NCBI GenBank assembly: GCA_050301795.1
Contig: JBNKZU010000015.1
Span: forward strand, 62,001-126,000
Origin: JBNKZU01 sp050301795
Lineage (GTDB): Bacteria > Pseudomonadota > Gammaproteobacteria > Thiohalomonadales > Thiohalomonadaceae
Direction: 5' to 3'
DNA length: 64,000 bases
In this document: piece after piece, positions 44,272-52,999 of the stretch
Position numbering within the stretch: position 1 is the first letter of the stretch
How the letters are laid out: each line of letters begins with the position of its first letter
The notes under the pieces: generated by a model
Database searches by the model: none
What the model saw: the letters and a program-made list of their open reading frames with translations, nothing else
Told to the model about the DNA's origin: nothing
Position numbers and translations under genes: made by a program

Positions 44272-45159
44272 CTAAACCGCTTCTGAGAGTTGTGATGCAG
44301 GAACGACTTTCACAAACTCGCCAAGCGCTTCGATCAACTTCTGCTGGATACCACCAAGGGTTGCACCAGCCATTTGACATCCCATGCAGGCACCAACCAG
44401 ATTGACGTAGATCGTTTTTCCATCCACATCAACAAGCTCGACATCGCCATGATCACGTTTTAATGTCGGGCGGATCGCCTCAAGTGTCTCTTCAATTCGA
44501 CGAATGCGCTGTAGATTTGTCATTCGTGCTGGCTGTACTGGTTTTGGTGCTTCAGGAATAATTGCGGTTGAAGGCACACTATGATCCTCTCTTTGTGCAA
44601 TGACTCGCGCCAAGGTCTCTTCGATCCCTTCATGACACGACGAGCAACCGCCACCAGCTTTGGTGTAGTTTGTGACATCTTCGACACTTGATAGACCGTT
44701 TTCAACGATAGCCTTTTCGATCATCACCTCATCAATTGCATAACATTTGCAGATCAGCGCACCTTCGTCGTGATCGTCGCTCCACTCTTCACCACGATAG
44801 TTGGCAATCGCTGCTTCTAATGCCTCACGTCCCATGACTGAGCAGTGCATCTTCTCTGGTGGCAAACCATCCAGAAAATCTGCAATATTCTGGTTTGAAA
44901 CCTTTAGTGCTTCATCAAGCGTCATGCCCTTAACTATCTCGGTCAGTGCCGAAGAGGAGGCAATCGCAGAGCCACAACCGAAGGTTTGAAATCCTGCATC
45001 AAGGATCACCTCTGTCTCCTCATCAACCTTTAATGTCAGTCGTAGTGCATCACCACAGGAGATCGAACCGACCTCACCAACGGCATTGGCATCTTCAACT
45101 GCACCGGCATTCTTTGGGTCAAAAAAGTGTTGTTGAACTTTCTCTGAATATTCCCACAT
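44272..45159 (-). CDS. nifU: NifU, Fe-S scaffold
   Basis: A 295-residue three-domain scaffold. The IscU-like N-terminus has GFQTFGCGSAIASSSALTE and HCSVMGREAL; the central [2Fe-2S] domain has CKCYAID and GGGCSSCHEG; the C-terminal Nfu domain has GACMGCQMAG. It builds [4Fe-4S] clusters for NifH and NifB. Confidence 0.95.
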   Translation of the reverse strand: MWEYSEKVQQHFFDPKNAGAVEDANAVGEVGSISCGDALRLTLKVDEETEVILDAGFQTFGCGSAIASSSALTEIVKGMTLDEALKVSNQNIADFLDGLPPEKMHCSVMGREALEAAIANYRGEEWSDDHDEGALICKCYAIDEVMIEKAIVENGLSSVEDVTNYTKAGGGCSSCHEGIEETLARVIAQREDHSVPSTAIIPEAPKPVQPARMTNLQRIRRIEETLEAIRPTLKRDHGDVELVDVDGKTIYVNLVGACMGCQMAGATLGGIQQKLIEALGEFVKVVPASQLSEAV

Positions 45160-45171
45160 GACAAACCACTC

Positions 45172-45495
45172 CTAAGCTGAGAAAGACTTGCCACAACCAC
45201 AACTGGCTGAAGCGTTCGGATTGATAAAAACAAAGCCGGAACTTTCGATCGTCTCTTTAAAATCGATCGTTACCCCTTCGAGTAGTGGCGCACTAACAGG
45301 ATCAAGAAATATCTTTACCTTTCCATGCTCAACCACTGTGTCATCACTATTGGGAGTCTCTTCTAATGACATTTCATACTGATAACCAGAACAACCACCT
45401 CCCGTGATAGCCAGACGAAGCCCTCCAAGAGGCTTTTCAGAACCTTTAATAAATAGTGCGGCTGCTTTTGCGGCCTTGTCGCTCATCGTTATCAT
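45172..45495 (-). CDS. A-type Fe-S carrier (nif IscA/HesB)
   Basis: A 107-residue HesB/IscA protein with the three metal-binding Cys: GGGCSGYQYEM and the C-terminal CGCGKSFSA. First gene of the nifUSV operon, as the Nif-IscA of Azotobacter. AGAGGA lies eight bases before the ATG at 45495. Confidence 0.92.
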   Translation of the reverse strand: MITMSDKAAKAAALFIKGSEKPLGGLRLAITGGGCSGYQYEMSLEETPNSDDTVVEHGKVKIFLDPVSAPLLEGVTIDFKETIESSGFVFINPNASASCGCGKSFSA

Positions 45496-45538
45496 CTCTG
45501 CGTTCCTCTTTCATTTCTGTGTTGTTAGAGTAGTAAGA

Positions 45539-45553
45539 GCAAGTGATGTGCCA
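45539..45553 (-). promoter_or_regulatory. Sigma-54 promoter of the hesB-nifUSV operon
   Basis: Minus strand TGGCAC-ATCAC-TTGC, a full consensus -24/-12, about 45 bases before the hesB-like ATG. Confidence 0.88.
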
Positions 45554-45638
45554 ATAGTGAGCAAATGGCTTAAGTTATTGAAATACACTGGTAAATTAAA
45601 TCGTAAACAGCGCTACAACTCGCGATACACAAGACAAT

Positions 45639-45654
45639 TGTCGTAAGTGCGACA
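45639..45654. promoter_or_regulatory. NifA site for the hesB-nifUSV operon
   Basis: TGT-CGTAAGTGCG-ACA, exact TGT-N10-ACA with matching flanks (TTGTCG...CGACAA), about 90 bases upstream of the sigma-54 element. Confidence 0.85.
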
Positions 45655-45824
45655 AGACAACTTACTACAATGCTTGGTTATTAAAATACTAATATAGCTT
45701 TGATAATGACAAGTTCGAACGATCTTGAGACATGATCTTAAGCTGATGCACCAATTCAGAGCTAAAAACCGTTTACAGTGGAACCGGTAGAAATCCCATC
45801 TTAATTCGATTATGTTGGAATCAA

Positions 45825-46112
45825 ATGAAGAATCCCGACAGAAAAACCGTTTCCTGCCTTGAGGCACTCCCAAACATTGGTAAGGCGATCGCCTCTGATC
45901 TCCAATTAATTGGGATTGCCCATCCACACGATCTGATTGGTCAGGATCCTATTAAGATGTATCACGACCTGTGTGACATTACACAAGTACGTCATGATCC
46001 ATGTGTTCTTGATGTATTTATGGCCGCAGTTAATTTTATGGAAGGGGGAGAACCACTGCCTTGGTGGGACTTTACTGCCGAACGTAAAAAGCGGCTGTCA
46101 CAAAACAAATAA
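45825..46112 (+). CDS. Helix-hairpin-helix protein (Cdd1/pathogenicity-locus family)
   Basis: A 95-residue protein with a helix-hairpin-helix-like start (CLEALPNIGKAIASDLQLIG) and the family end DVFMAAVNFMEGGEPLPWWDFT. This Cdd1-type domain is found alone in many bacteria, sometimes labelled mitomycin-resistance or pathogenicity locus; its function is unclear. It is the only plus-strand gene between the nif operons. Confidence 0.8.
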   Translation: MKNPDRKTVSCLEALPNIGKAIASDLQLIGIAHPHDLIGQDPIKMYHDLCDITQVRHDPCVLDVFMAAVNFMEGGEPLPWWDFTAERKKRLSQNK

Positions 46113-46204
46113 CGCCCTAATTTTGTAACTGCCGCCTCGAAACCATCTCAACAAACTCAGCAACACTTTGTAACCATGTTCGCTGACCTGGGGTGAAGGT
46201 TATC

Positions 46205-46248
46205 TCACGGTTGCCCGTGACAACCCGATGAAGCCTATTGGCTTCATC
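46205..46248. terminator. Two tandem hairpins between convergent genes
   Basis: TCACGG-TTGC-CCGTGA (46205-46220) and GATGAAGCC-TATT-GGCTTCATC (46227-46248), between the Cdd1-like gene and the convergent ferredoxin gene. The second has a nine-bp stem but no long T-run, so termination is only likely. Confidence 0.5.
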
Positions 46249-46258
46249 TTGATATCAA

Positions 46259-46582
46259 TCACCAGACATCCGCTGGCGCAACAAGGTGTTCTACGGTCTG
46301 GTCGTTAAGAAGATGGCTTTCAATAATGTTTGGCACATCCTCTTTGGTCAGGCCGGTGTACATCACACCTTCTGGGTAGATCAACATATTCGGCCCGGTA
46401 CCACAGGGACCGATACAGCCACTGGTGGTAACCTGATATTGATCGAATAGGTCTCGTTCCTGCATTTCAAACCAGAAGGTTTCTGCAATCGCGGCACACC
46501 CTTTTTCAGCACAGGAGCCACGTGGATGACCTTCCGGTCTACCTTGTGTGCAAATAAATATATGTTTTTTCGGTTTTGGCAT
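46259..46582 (-). CDS. Thioredoxin-like [2Fe-2S] ferredoxin
   Basis: A 107-residue protein with the cluster ligands in IFICTQGRPEGHPRGSCAEK and TTSGCIGPCGTGPNMLIYPE, the pattern of thioredoxin-fold ferredoxins often found in nif clusters. It may carry electrons to nitrogenase or its assembly. It lies 108 bases after fdxB in the same direction and could be on the nifEN transcript. Confidence 0.88.
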   Translation of the reverse strand: MPKPKKHIFICTQGRPEGHPRGSCAEKGCAAIAETFWFEMQERDLFDQYQVTTSGCIGPCGTGPNMLIYPEGVMYTGLTKEDVPNIIESHLLNDQTVEHLVAPADVW

Positions 46583-46690
46583 AATCGTACTGCTTTTTTC
46601 GATTGTGTGATCCGTGCAAACTTCCGATCATCGTTTCACATTGCAAATAAAAAACCATCCTTGGTCATCATCCCTGACGAGAGAGAGACC

Positions 46691-46990
46691 TTAGGCAGCG
46701 ATCGTCTCATGGCTATGACAGTTTTTAGGACATACTCTTGAGCATGACTTACACCCGATACAATCCATTGCATCTTTCACTGCCATGACCATAACGACAT
46801 CGTCATCAAAATCATCATCATAATCGTCGTCATCTTCGTCGATTTCACGTTCGACCAGGTCAAATACATCGCGGGGACAGACCTTGTAACACCGTCCACA
46901 ACCAATACAGTTGGCCTGATTAATGGTGGTTATAAATTCCGGAGTCCACAATGCGCCGCCCCGGGTAATACCTGTTATCATTTCACTCAT
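46691..46990 (-). CDS. fdxB: Nif-specific ferredoxin FdxB with an acidic insertion
   Basis: A 99-residue 2[4Fe-4S] ferredoxin of the nif-specific ferredoxin III type. First motif CIGCGRCYKVCP, second CIGCKSCSRVCP. Between them is a run of Asp/Glu (about residues 49-64, DEDDDDYDDDFDDD), longer than usual. It follows the CCE_0567-type gene by ten bases. Confidence 0.9.
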   Translation of the reverse strand: MSEMITGITRGGALWTPEFITTINQANCIGCGRCYKVCPRDVFDLVEREIDEDDDDYDDDFDDDVVMVMAVKDAMDCIGCKSCSRVCPKNCHSHETIAA

Positions 46991-47000
46991 CGTTTTATAC

Positions 47001-47219
47001 CTATTGCTCTAATAACTCTTTTGCAGACTTAAGCGCTTTTGTTGCATTTTCCCATTCGACACAGGCGTCGTATGCTGACTGGCTTAACTCTGGTAGCTCG
47101 CGATATGCTGCGGGCAATCTCTCTTCTACGAGATCATGTAATTGTCCTGCCCACTCTGTTGCGATGCGCTTTCTCTTTTTTACTTCTTTTTCAAGTACCT
47201 TAAGTTCTTCTTCATTCAT
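47001..47219 (-). CDS. CCE_0567-family small metalloprotein
   Basis: A 72-residue, mostly helical Rop-like protein starting MNEEELKVLEKEVKKRKRIA. The family is nif-linked and binds metal; its role is unknown. I chose ATG 47219 with GAGG six bases upstream. The longer frame overlaps the preceding gene. Confidence 0.82.
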   Translation of the reverse strand: MNEEELKVLEKEVKKRKRIATEWAGQLHDLVEERLPAAYRELPELSQSAYDACVEWENATKALKSAKELLEQ

Positions 47220-47232
47220 CTCTAACCTCGGC

Positions 47233-47700
47233 CTACAATCCTGCGACTTTGTCATGAATACCAATTAGCTCTAGCGCTATTGATAGAATCTTGTCTGCTT
47301 CGTCTTTCATCTTTGACAGCGATTCAAAACCAAAGCGATGTACATCTCTCATGGCGCGATCATGTACGACCAGCTTACCAACGGTAATAATGACGCGGCC
47401 AAAGCCCTCATAGGTCAGGTTGACCAGCGGCACAGCCATCAATCCACACTCTTTTTCGATCAGAGTTGATATCGCGTTGTAAAACGCCTTAACTCTTGCG
47501 ATCACAATCTCATCAGGATCACCAATAACAGGGATCGCTTTTCTGCGCTCTTTGGTTAATACAAACGGATCGAGTATTTCGCCACCACTCTTACCTTCGT
47601 AGGTGTCATACATATCAATGGCGCGCATCTGCTTTACCATCTCTAACATAAAATCTGATTCTAAAATCGGATCATTTAAATCGACTACAAGCTCACTCAT
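47233..47700 (-). CDS. NifX-associated nitrogen fixation protein (DUF269)
   Basis: A 155-residue protein that matches the nif-specific DUF269/TIGR02935 family: FMLEMVKQMRAIDMYDTYEG, and VGKLVVHDRAMRDVHRFGF near the end. Always found near nifX and nifEN; exact role unknown, thought to help FeMo-co handling. Confidence 0.9.
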   Translation of the reverse strand: MSELVVDLNDPILESDFMLEMVKQMRAIDMYDTYEGKSGGEILDPFVLTKERRKAIPVIGDPDEIVIARVKAFYNAISTLIEKECGLMAVPLVNLTYEGFGRVIITVGKLVVHDRAMRDVHRFGFESLSKMKDEADKILSIALELIGIHDKVAGL

Positions 47701-47720
47701 TTCATTTCTCCGTGGTTCAT

Positions 47721-48212
47721 TTATTCTTGCCAGCCTTCATCTTCCATCTCGTCGAATCGGCTTTGATTTTTGTTCTCTTTAGCGGCTAATGCTCGTTTGA
47801 GCCACCCTGTTGGTTCACCTTGTAATTCACGATGCAACTCATCCAGCAAGCCTGAAATCTGTGTTGCAAACGGAACCTTGATCGGCTGTATCCCAAGACC
47901 AGTTAACTGACGGACTGCGGATGGGCCTACCGCAAGACAATAGACCGCAATGCAGCCATCAAGCGCTACAAACTTCTCCAGCAACTTCTGTTCGTTATGA
48001 TCCTGAGACAGCTTCCCGAACTCATAAACCTCATGTAGTGCGTGCTCACTCGCTATAAGGTCGTATACGGCAAACCGCTCTGCTGAACCGAAGTGCTGGT
48101 CAATCTTTTTCAGGTCGGATGTTGCAAAGGCCACTCGAATACGGCGCTCTGATTGTGCCGGACTCTCCAGCGCATCAAACTTCACTACTTTAAGCTGTCT
48201 CTGTAGTGCCAT
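47721..48212 (-). CDS. nifX: NifX, FeMo-cofactor precursor carrier
   Basis: A 163-residue protein whose core RVAFATSDLKKIDQHFGSAE is the NifX/NifB-C cofactor-binding fold, with GCIAVYCLAVGPSAVRQL. NifX holds NifB-co and the VK-cluster on the way to NifEN. ATG 48212 has GAGG five to six bases upstream and begins eight bases after nifN. Confidence 0.92.
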   Translation of the reverse strand: MALQRQLKVVKFDALESPAQSERRIRVAFATSDLKKIDQHFGSAERFAVYDLIASEHALHEVYEFGKLSQDHNEQKLLEKFVALDGCIAVYCLAVGPSAVRQLTGLGIQPIKVPFATQISGLLDELHRELQGEPTGWLKRALAAKENKNQSRFDEMEDEGWQE

Positions 48213-48219
48213 ATCGACC

Positions 48220-49596
48220 TCACGCGACCCCGTAACTTTTTTGTGAAAGCGGACTTTTATATGGCTTGATCTCATGCTTGCTGTGGTACTGCGTCATGAG
48301 ATTTGCGATATCAAAAATGGCCTGGCGACTACCGCGATAACCTACCCATACCCGTGAATAGCCACCAATACAGTCGTACTGCGGAATGCCCATTTTCAGG
48401 TGTGGCAAATCGAGCCTTTGCGCGGTAGCACCCAGATGTGAATTCCCAATAATCAGTTGCGCCTGCTGCTGTTGTGCACGGTTTTCGAGGTCTTCAAGAT
48501 CACCGATCTTTATCGTCTCAAGCGATGTATATTCAAGTGCGGGGCCACGTGTTGTCGTTACCGCAGTAACCACCTCTGCGCCCATGCCTTTAAGAAATTC
48601 AGACATCGCCAGTAACTCATCCGGCTCTGCTGCTATCGCAATTCGTGCCTGTCCGGTCATAAAGTGGGCATCAAGCATCGCATCCTGAAGTTGTGCCCGT
48701 TGCCGTTCAATCTTTAATGGAACAGGTCGTTCAGCGATGATCGATAATTGATGAATAAAGTGATCAACCTTTTCCAGCCCGAGCAACGAATCAAATTTGT
48801 ATAGCGGTACACCAGTACGTTTATAGAGCAGCTCTCCTGCTTTATTCATTGATGGCCCGATGGATAAAGTCGCAATCGAATCACCAGCAAGCACAATTTC
48901 GCTGACCGGGGTTCCGGCTACGGTGATCGGATTAAAATCGTTCTCTGGAAGGTGTCCATCCAGCGAATCCGAGATATCAGGAATCACGAGCGGTCTTAGC
49001 TCAAACTGCTCCAGAATCTCTTTTATGGTTTCAATATCTCCGGGAGTCATTGCCGAACCGACCAGCACATTGACCTGGCGTTGACGTTTTCCCGGAATAG
49101 AGCCTGATTGATCGGCTGTTGGGACAATCTGATCGATTAACGATTCAACGGCTGACGCAAAACCACTTTCGAGCGAACCGCTATAATCGGGCGTGTTGAC
49201 GGTAACAATCGTTGTGCCGCTATGTTCAGGGTGTTTATTTTTAAACTCTTTAACGGTGCGCTCAATATCCGTGCCCTGGGTTTCGGTTAGCCCTGTTGTT
49301 AATAATCCAATAAGATCAGGATGATTCTTGCGGCAGATGGTATCCATCGCCTCTATCACATTCTCATCACCACCCATAACGGTACTAACCTGCTCCATCG
49401 CTGTGGTTTGCAATGGAATGGGCTCTCTGAAATGTCTGACCAACATCACCTTTGCAAAAGCGGTGCAACCTTGAGAGCCGTGAAACAGTGGCATCGAACG
49501 GTGAATACCCAAAAAGGCGAGTGAAGCACCCAGCGGCTGTGAAACCTTTAGTGGGTTTACCGAGAGTGCCTTTTTGCGTTTTTCTATCTCGCTCAT
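48220..49596 (-). CDS. nifN: NifN, FeMo-cofactor scaffold beta subunit
   Basis: A 458-residue relative of NifK; with NifE it forms the tetramer where NifB-co gains Mo and homocitrate. Marks: NPLKVSQPLGASLAFLGI, HGSQGCTAFAKVMLVRHF. It overlaps nifE by four bases (ATGA). Confidence 0.94.
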   Translation of the reverse strand: MSEIEKRKKALSVNPLKVSQPLGASLAFLGIHRSMPLFHGSQGCTAFAKVMLVRHFREPIPLQTTAMEQVSTVMGGDENVIEAMDTICRKNHPDLIGLLTTGLTETQGTDIERTVKEFKNKHPEHSGTTIVTVNTPDYSGSLESGFASAVESLIDQIVPTADQSGSIPGKRQRQVNVLVGSAMTPGDIETIKEILEQFELRPLVIPDISDSLDGHLPENDFNPITVAGTPVSEIVLAGDSIATLSIGPSMNKAGELLYKRTGVPLYKFDSLLGLEKVDHFIHQLSIIAERPVPLKIERQRAQLQDAMLDAHFMTGQARIAIAAEPDELLAMSEFLKGMGAEVVTAVTTTRGPALEYTSLETIKIGDLEDLENRAQQQQAQLIIGNSHLGATAQRLDLPHLKMGIPQYDCIGGYSRVWVGYRGSRQAIFDIANLMTQYHSKHEIKPYKSPLSQKSYGVA

Positions 49597-50987
49597 TGTG
49601 CACGCTCCGTCTCTGCTATATCCCAGGGAGCCCGTTTTTTAACTGCTGACCAGACAGGGTTTTCGATCGTTAATGCCAGTTGTTTTGCCAACTCCAGCAT
49701 CCCCTGATATCCCGCATATCCAAACTCTCTCTCCTGATTGATATCGAGGAACGGAATGCGTGCCTTTAACGCGGTGTACATATTACGTCCACCGGCGATC
49801 AACACATCTACACCACACTCATTCACAGTATCAATCAGGGCACGCGGGTTTCCGTCCTCGATCATTTTTGCTTCGCTACCCATCAATTCACGGATACGAG
49901 CTTTATCCTCTTCGGTTGATTTCTTTGTGCCGGTGGCAACAACCTCCATACCGAGATCCTGCAATGCCGAGATCACAGACCACGACTTAACCCCACCGGT
50001 ATAGAGCAGAGCCTTTTTGCCTTTTAGACGTTTGCGCCAAGGCTCAAGCAACAGATCAATTCGCATCTCCTCTTTCGAGATTAACGATTCAGTTCTTTCG
50101 ATCAGTGATTGATCACCAATCAATTCAGCAAACCCTCTTAAGGCATTTGAGGTATCACGTACACCATAGAAACTGCCCTCAAACCAGGGCGTTCCATACT
50201 TATCTTTAAGTTTGCGAGCGACATTTACCATCGCCTTTGAGCAGACCATCATATTGACTTCACTACGATGCATGGTCTGTATCTCTTTAAATCGTGAATC
50301 ACCGGATAACGAGCCAAGAAGACGAAGACCCAACGCATCAAACAGCGGTGTGACATGCCACAACTCACCTGCGATGTTGTATTCACCGATAAGAGAGATG
50401 TCGTGAATGGTTCGTCCATGTGCAACAGATTCAGGTACAGGATCCGGTTCACGAGTACCGATTACATGCTTCACCATCGCCTCACCAGCGATGCGATTAC
50501 CCAGATTTTTGGTGCCGTAGAATCCTGCGCCATCAACCGGCACTACCGGGACGCCCCACTTCTCAGTGGCAGCTTTGCAAACCGCATCGACATCATCGCC
50601 AATCAAGGCTGGAACACAGGTGTTATAGACAAAGACAGCGGCGGGTTTGTGAGTATCAATCGCCTGCTTTATGGAATGAAACAGGCGCTTTTCACCACGT
50701 CCCATAATCACATCCTGTTCGGTTAAATCAGTCGTCATTCCGATCTTGTATAGCGTTTCACCGGATGAACGTGTGCCCCGGTTGTCCCATGACGATCCGG
50801 CACAGGCGATCGGTCCATGAACAATATGTGCGACATCAGCAATCGGTAACAACGCGATTTGTGCACCATCAAAGGCACAGCCACCCGCAGTTGCACCAGG
50901 CTTGGGCTTGGCACAGCCGGATTTCGACTTCTTGTTATGTGCACATGCCGGCTCATCCAGCAGTGCAGCTATATCTTTAGGTTTCAT
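49593..50987 (-). CDS. nifE: NifE, FeMo-cofactor scaffold alpha subunit
   Basis: A 464-residue relative of NifD. Marks: CAFDGAQIALLPIADVAHIVHGPIAC region with its Cys ligands, FVYNTCVPALIGDD, and FLDINQEREFGYAGY near the end. The Cys near the N-terminus (CAHNKK, SGCAKPK) is typical. I use ATG 50987, eight bases after GGTGA; ATG 50993 is an alternative. Confidence 0.94.
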   Translation of the reverse strand: MKPKDIAALLDEPACAHNKKSKSGCAKPKPGATAGGCAFDGAQIALLPIADVAHIVHGPIACAGSSWDNRGTRSSGETLYKIGMTTDLTEQDVIMGRGEKRLFHSIKQAIDTHKPAAVFVYNTCVPALIGDDVDAVCKAATEKWGVPVVPVDGAGFYGTKNLGNRIAGEAMVKHVIGTREPDPVPESVAHGRTIHDISLIGEYNIAGELWHVTPLFDALGLRLLGSLSGDSRFKEIQTMHRSEVNMMVCSKAMVNVARKLKDKYGTPWFEGSFYGVRDTSNALRGFAELIGDQSLIERTESLISKEEMRIDLLLEPWRKRLKGKKALLYTGGVKSWSVISALQDLGMEVVATGTKKSTEEDKARIRELMGSEAKMIEDGNPRALIDTVNECGVDVLIAGGRNMYTALKARIPFLDINQEREFGYAGYQGMLELAKQLALTIENPVWSAVKKRAPWDIAETERAQ

Positions 50988-51022
50988 CGACATCTTCACC
51001 AAATAGTATTAGTAAAGACTTA

Positions 51023-51037
51023 GCAACTGCTGTGCCA
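51023..51037 (-). promoter_or_regulatory. Sigma-54 promoter of nifENX
   Basis: Minus strand TGGCAC-AGCAG-TTGC, full consensus, about 35 bases before nifE. Confidence 0.88.
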
Positions 51038-51081
51038 CATTCTATGTTATTGATTTAATGAATAAATTGAGGGGAACTCTT

Positions 51082-51097
51082 TGTCGTGTTTATGACA
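51082..51097. promoter_or_regulatory. NifA site for nifENX
   Basis: TGT-CGTGTTTATG-ACA, exact TGT-N10-ACA in flanks TTTGTCG...GACAAA, about 50 bases upstream of the sigma-54 element. Confidence 0.85.
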
Positions 51098-51164
51098 AAA
51101 TTTATATTGAGCTGCGAAGCAGACAATAAACATATAAGGGAAAGCGCTCTTTTACGATTAATTA

Positions 51165-51635
51165 CTATTTACTGGCTGAAATAACCTTATTGGCGCATTC
51201 GGTATAAATCTTCTTCGGTATTTGAGGGGCATCCACATCGACTTCATCCCACTCCTGTCTGAATTGATGGAGAAATTCCTCATCATGTTTTGGTTTGTTT
51301 AACGAAGTATAGAGATCCAACTTCCTTCTTAGTTTTCCGTATCGAACTGAGACAATTTTATGTTGCTCCGCAAGATCGCCGTATCTTAAAAAGGTTTGTA
51401 GTGCGGCAAGAATAGCGGCTGTGATACTTAATAATCCTGTCACTATTTGCATCCATGTTTCAGGTGCAGATTCTAAAGTAGAAAAAACAGCGGTACCAAC
51501 GATTGTGCTGACGATGACAACAGGCACACCAAGCATAACGTGTCGACGGTTAAAATGCGTAGCACATATATTATGTGCCATGTGCATAATTCGAACACCA
51601 TTCTGCCACTGACTGATCATTTTATCGATATCCAT
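51165..51635 (-). CDS. SLATT-domain membrane protein
   Basis: A 156-residue protein with two transmembrane helices (VMLGVPVVIVSTIVGTAVFS and a second around IVTGLLSITAAILAALQTFL), then LRYGDLAEQHKIVSVRYGKL, the pattern of SLATT proteins. In defence systems these are predicted pore-forming effectors activated by nucleotide signals. No nucleotide cyclase or sensor gene is next to it. An AAGGG element precedes the ATG. It is unrelated to nif function as far as can be seen. Confidence 0.75.
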   Translation of the reverse strand: MDIDKMISQWQNGVRIMHMAHNICATHFNRRHVMLGVPVVIVSTIVGTAVFSTLESAPETWMQIVTGLLSITAAILAALQTFLRYGDLAEQHKIVSVRYGKLRRKLDLYTSLNKPKHDEEFLHQFRQEWDEVDVDAPQIPKKIYTECANKVISASK

Positions 51636-51689
51636 CCTGAGCCCTTGTTGGTTTTAAAAAGCAAACCAAAGATTAACATATATGTAGTA

Positions 51690-51760
51690 GATGGGGTTGA
51701 GTTCGGGGTCAGACTCGCCGCTGGCGAATCCGACCCCTTATCGAACAATCTCAACTATTG
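51690..51760. repeat. Imperfect long hairpin downstream of the exported protein gene
   Basis: Nested arms GTTGAG/CTCAAC, GGGGTC/GACCCC and CTCGCC/GGCGAA around a short loop. It contains the GGGGTC(A/G)GA word common in extragenic repeats. It lies between the 418-aa gene and the SLATT gene and may end the former's transcript. Confidence 0.5.
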
Positions 51761-51763
51761 CGA

Positions 51764-52999
51764 CTACTCCATTGAGATCGCTTTTCCTACGTTATTACCA
51801 TCCAAAGACCACCCTTCCCATTGAACGGGGTGTCCAACAACAAATCCCTGAGCGGATCCACTGTAGTTCAGTGATGAACATGTTCTGTAGTTCACCGTTG
51901 TTCCACCATCGATCACAATATAGCTGTCACCCACTTCGGTAATCATGCCGTTCCCAGCTGCTTCGGCTGCACCATTTGGCAACGTGCAGTTTTCTTCATC
52001 GGGCTGGGGTGGTGGTGTTGGGTCTGTTGGAATTGGAGTCGGTGTTGGAGGAACAGCTACTATCGGACCAATCTCAACACGGTACGGCGTGCGAGCATAA
52101 ACACCGGTGGCATCTGTTAATGTTACATCACCACTATAGACACCAGGCTCTGTAGGTGTACCACTGAATACACCGTCTGAAAGCGTTAGCCCTGGAATAG
52201 AGAGATTCTCAGACCAAATATATGACTGTGAATTTGGGAAACTCAAAGTGGCCGTATATGGAACATTTATCTCACCGTCTGGTAATGTGCCACTGATGAC
52301 CCGTTCACATGGTAAGACTGAAGGCGTGTTAGCCATTATTCCATTCACATCAATGACATGAAATGTTAAATCAGCTGAAAAATAGCTGGGCGCAAAGACA
52401 CCTTGAGATATTTGCATCCCTTCAGGATATGCCCCAGGAAAAATGCCGTTAGCGCCAAAATTAATAAACTTATTTATATCCCGCACACGAGTGTAGGGGA
52501 TATGCCAACCAGTTGGACTATCTGGGCTAACCCCTGTGGGAACGACATGAGTCAACAGCAATGTATAGGAATTACCCTTAATAAGTTCTATCCCAAGTGC
52601 GGCATAGTCGACTTCAATGAATCCCATAAACGGTGCATCTACAGTTATTGTTTGACTATTGATCACAACACCATCTGTACCTGCTCCTTCTAATAACGAT
52701 AGAGTAGCGGTAATACTTGGAACCATATAGTCTGGATATATCGCTTGCGTTGTCACGTTCTCAGGCAAATTCAAGATCGAGCAATCTATACTTGAAATAG
52801 CATCTGCGATAAATATGCCTGCTCTCACTTGTGGAGCCACTGCAATAAAGGTTTGACCGACTGGCGAGTGATTAAAGTCGGCACCATCAGTTGGATATTG
52901 AGGTCCATAACTAATATCAGTTACCCCTGCATTAGCCCTTCCAAAAAAAAGCGTAAACATTAGCAATAATGCCAATGCTCCTGTTTGAAATATTTTCAT
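51764..52999 (-). CDS. Exported protein with an Ig-like (He_PIG-type) domain
   Basis: A 411-residue product with a signal peptide (MKIFQTGALALLLMFTLFFG, cleavage after NA). The N-terminal 200 residues are beta-rich and unassigned; residues about 240-310 read like a putative-Ig domain (LPDGEINVPYTATLSF, LSIPGLTLSDGVFSGTPTEP). A Pro/Thr linker (PPTPTPIPTDPTPPP) leads to a small C-terminal beta domain with two Cys. It looks secreted or surface attached. I chose ATG 52999, eight bases after GGGGA, over ATG 53020. Function unknown; its place among nif/mod genes may be accidental. Confidence 0.65.
   Translation of the reverse strand: MKIFQTGALALLLMFTLFFGRANAGVTDISYGPQYPTDGADFNHSPVGQTFIAVAPQVRAGIFIADAISSIDCSILNLPENVTTQAIYPDYMVPSITATLSLLEGAGTDGVVINSQTITVDAPFMGFIEVDYAALGIELIKGNSYTLLLTHVVPTGVSPDSPTGWHIPYTRVRDINKFINFGANGIFPGAYPEGMQISQGVFAPSYFSADLTFHVIDVNGIMANTPSVLPCERVISGTLPDGEINVPYTATLSFPNSQSYIWSENLSIPGLTLSDGVFSGTPTEPGVYSGDVTLTDATGVYARTPYRVEIGPIVAVPPTPTPIPTDPTPPPQPDEENCTLPNGAAEAAGNGMITEVGDSYIVIDGGTTVNYRTCSSLNYSGSAQGFVVGHPVQWEGWSLDGNNVGKAISME

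Noticed and set aside
45613..45927. 104-residue minus-strand frame upstream of the hesB-like gene
   Set aside because: It spans the NifA site and overlaps the Cdd1-like gene; no domain and no ribosome binding site.
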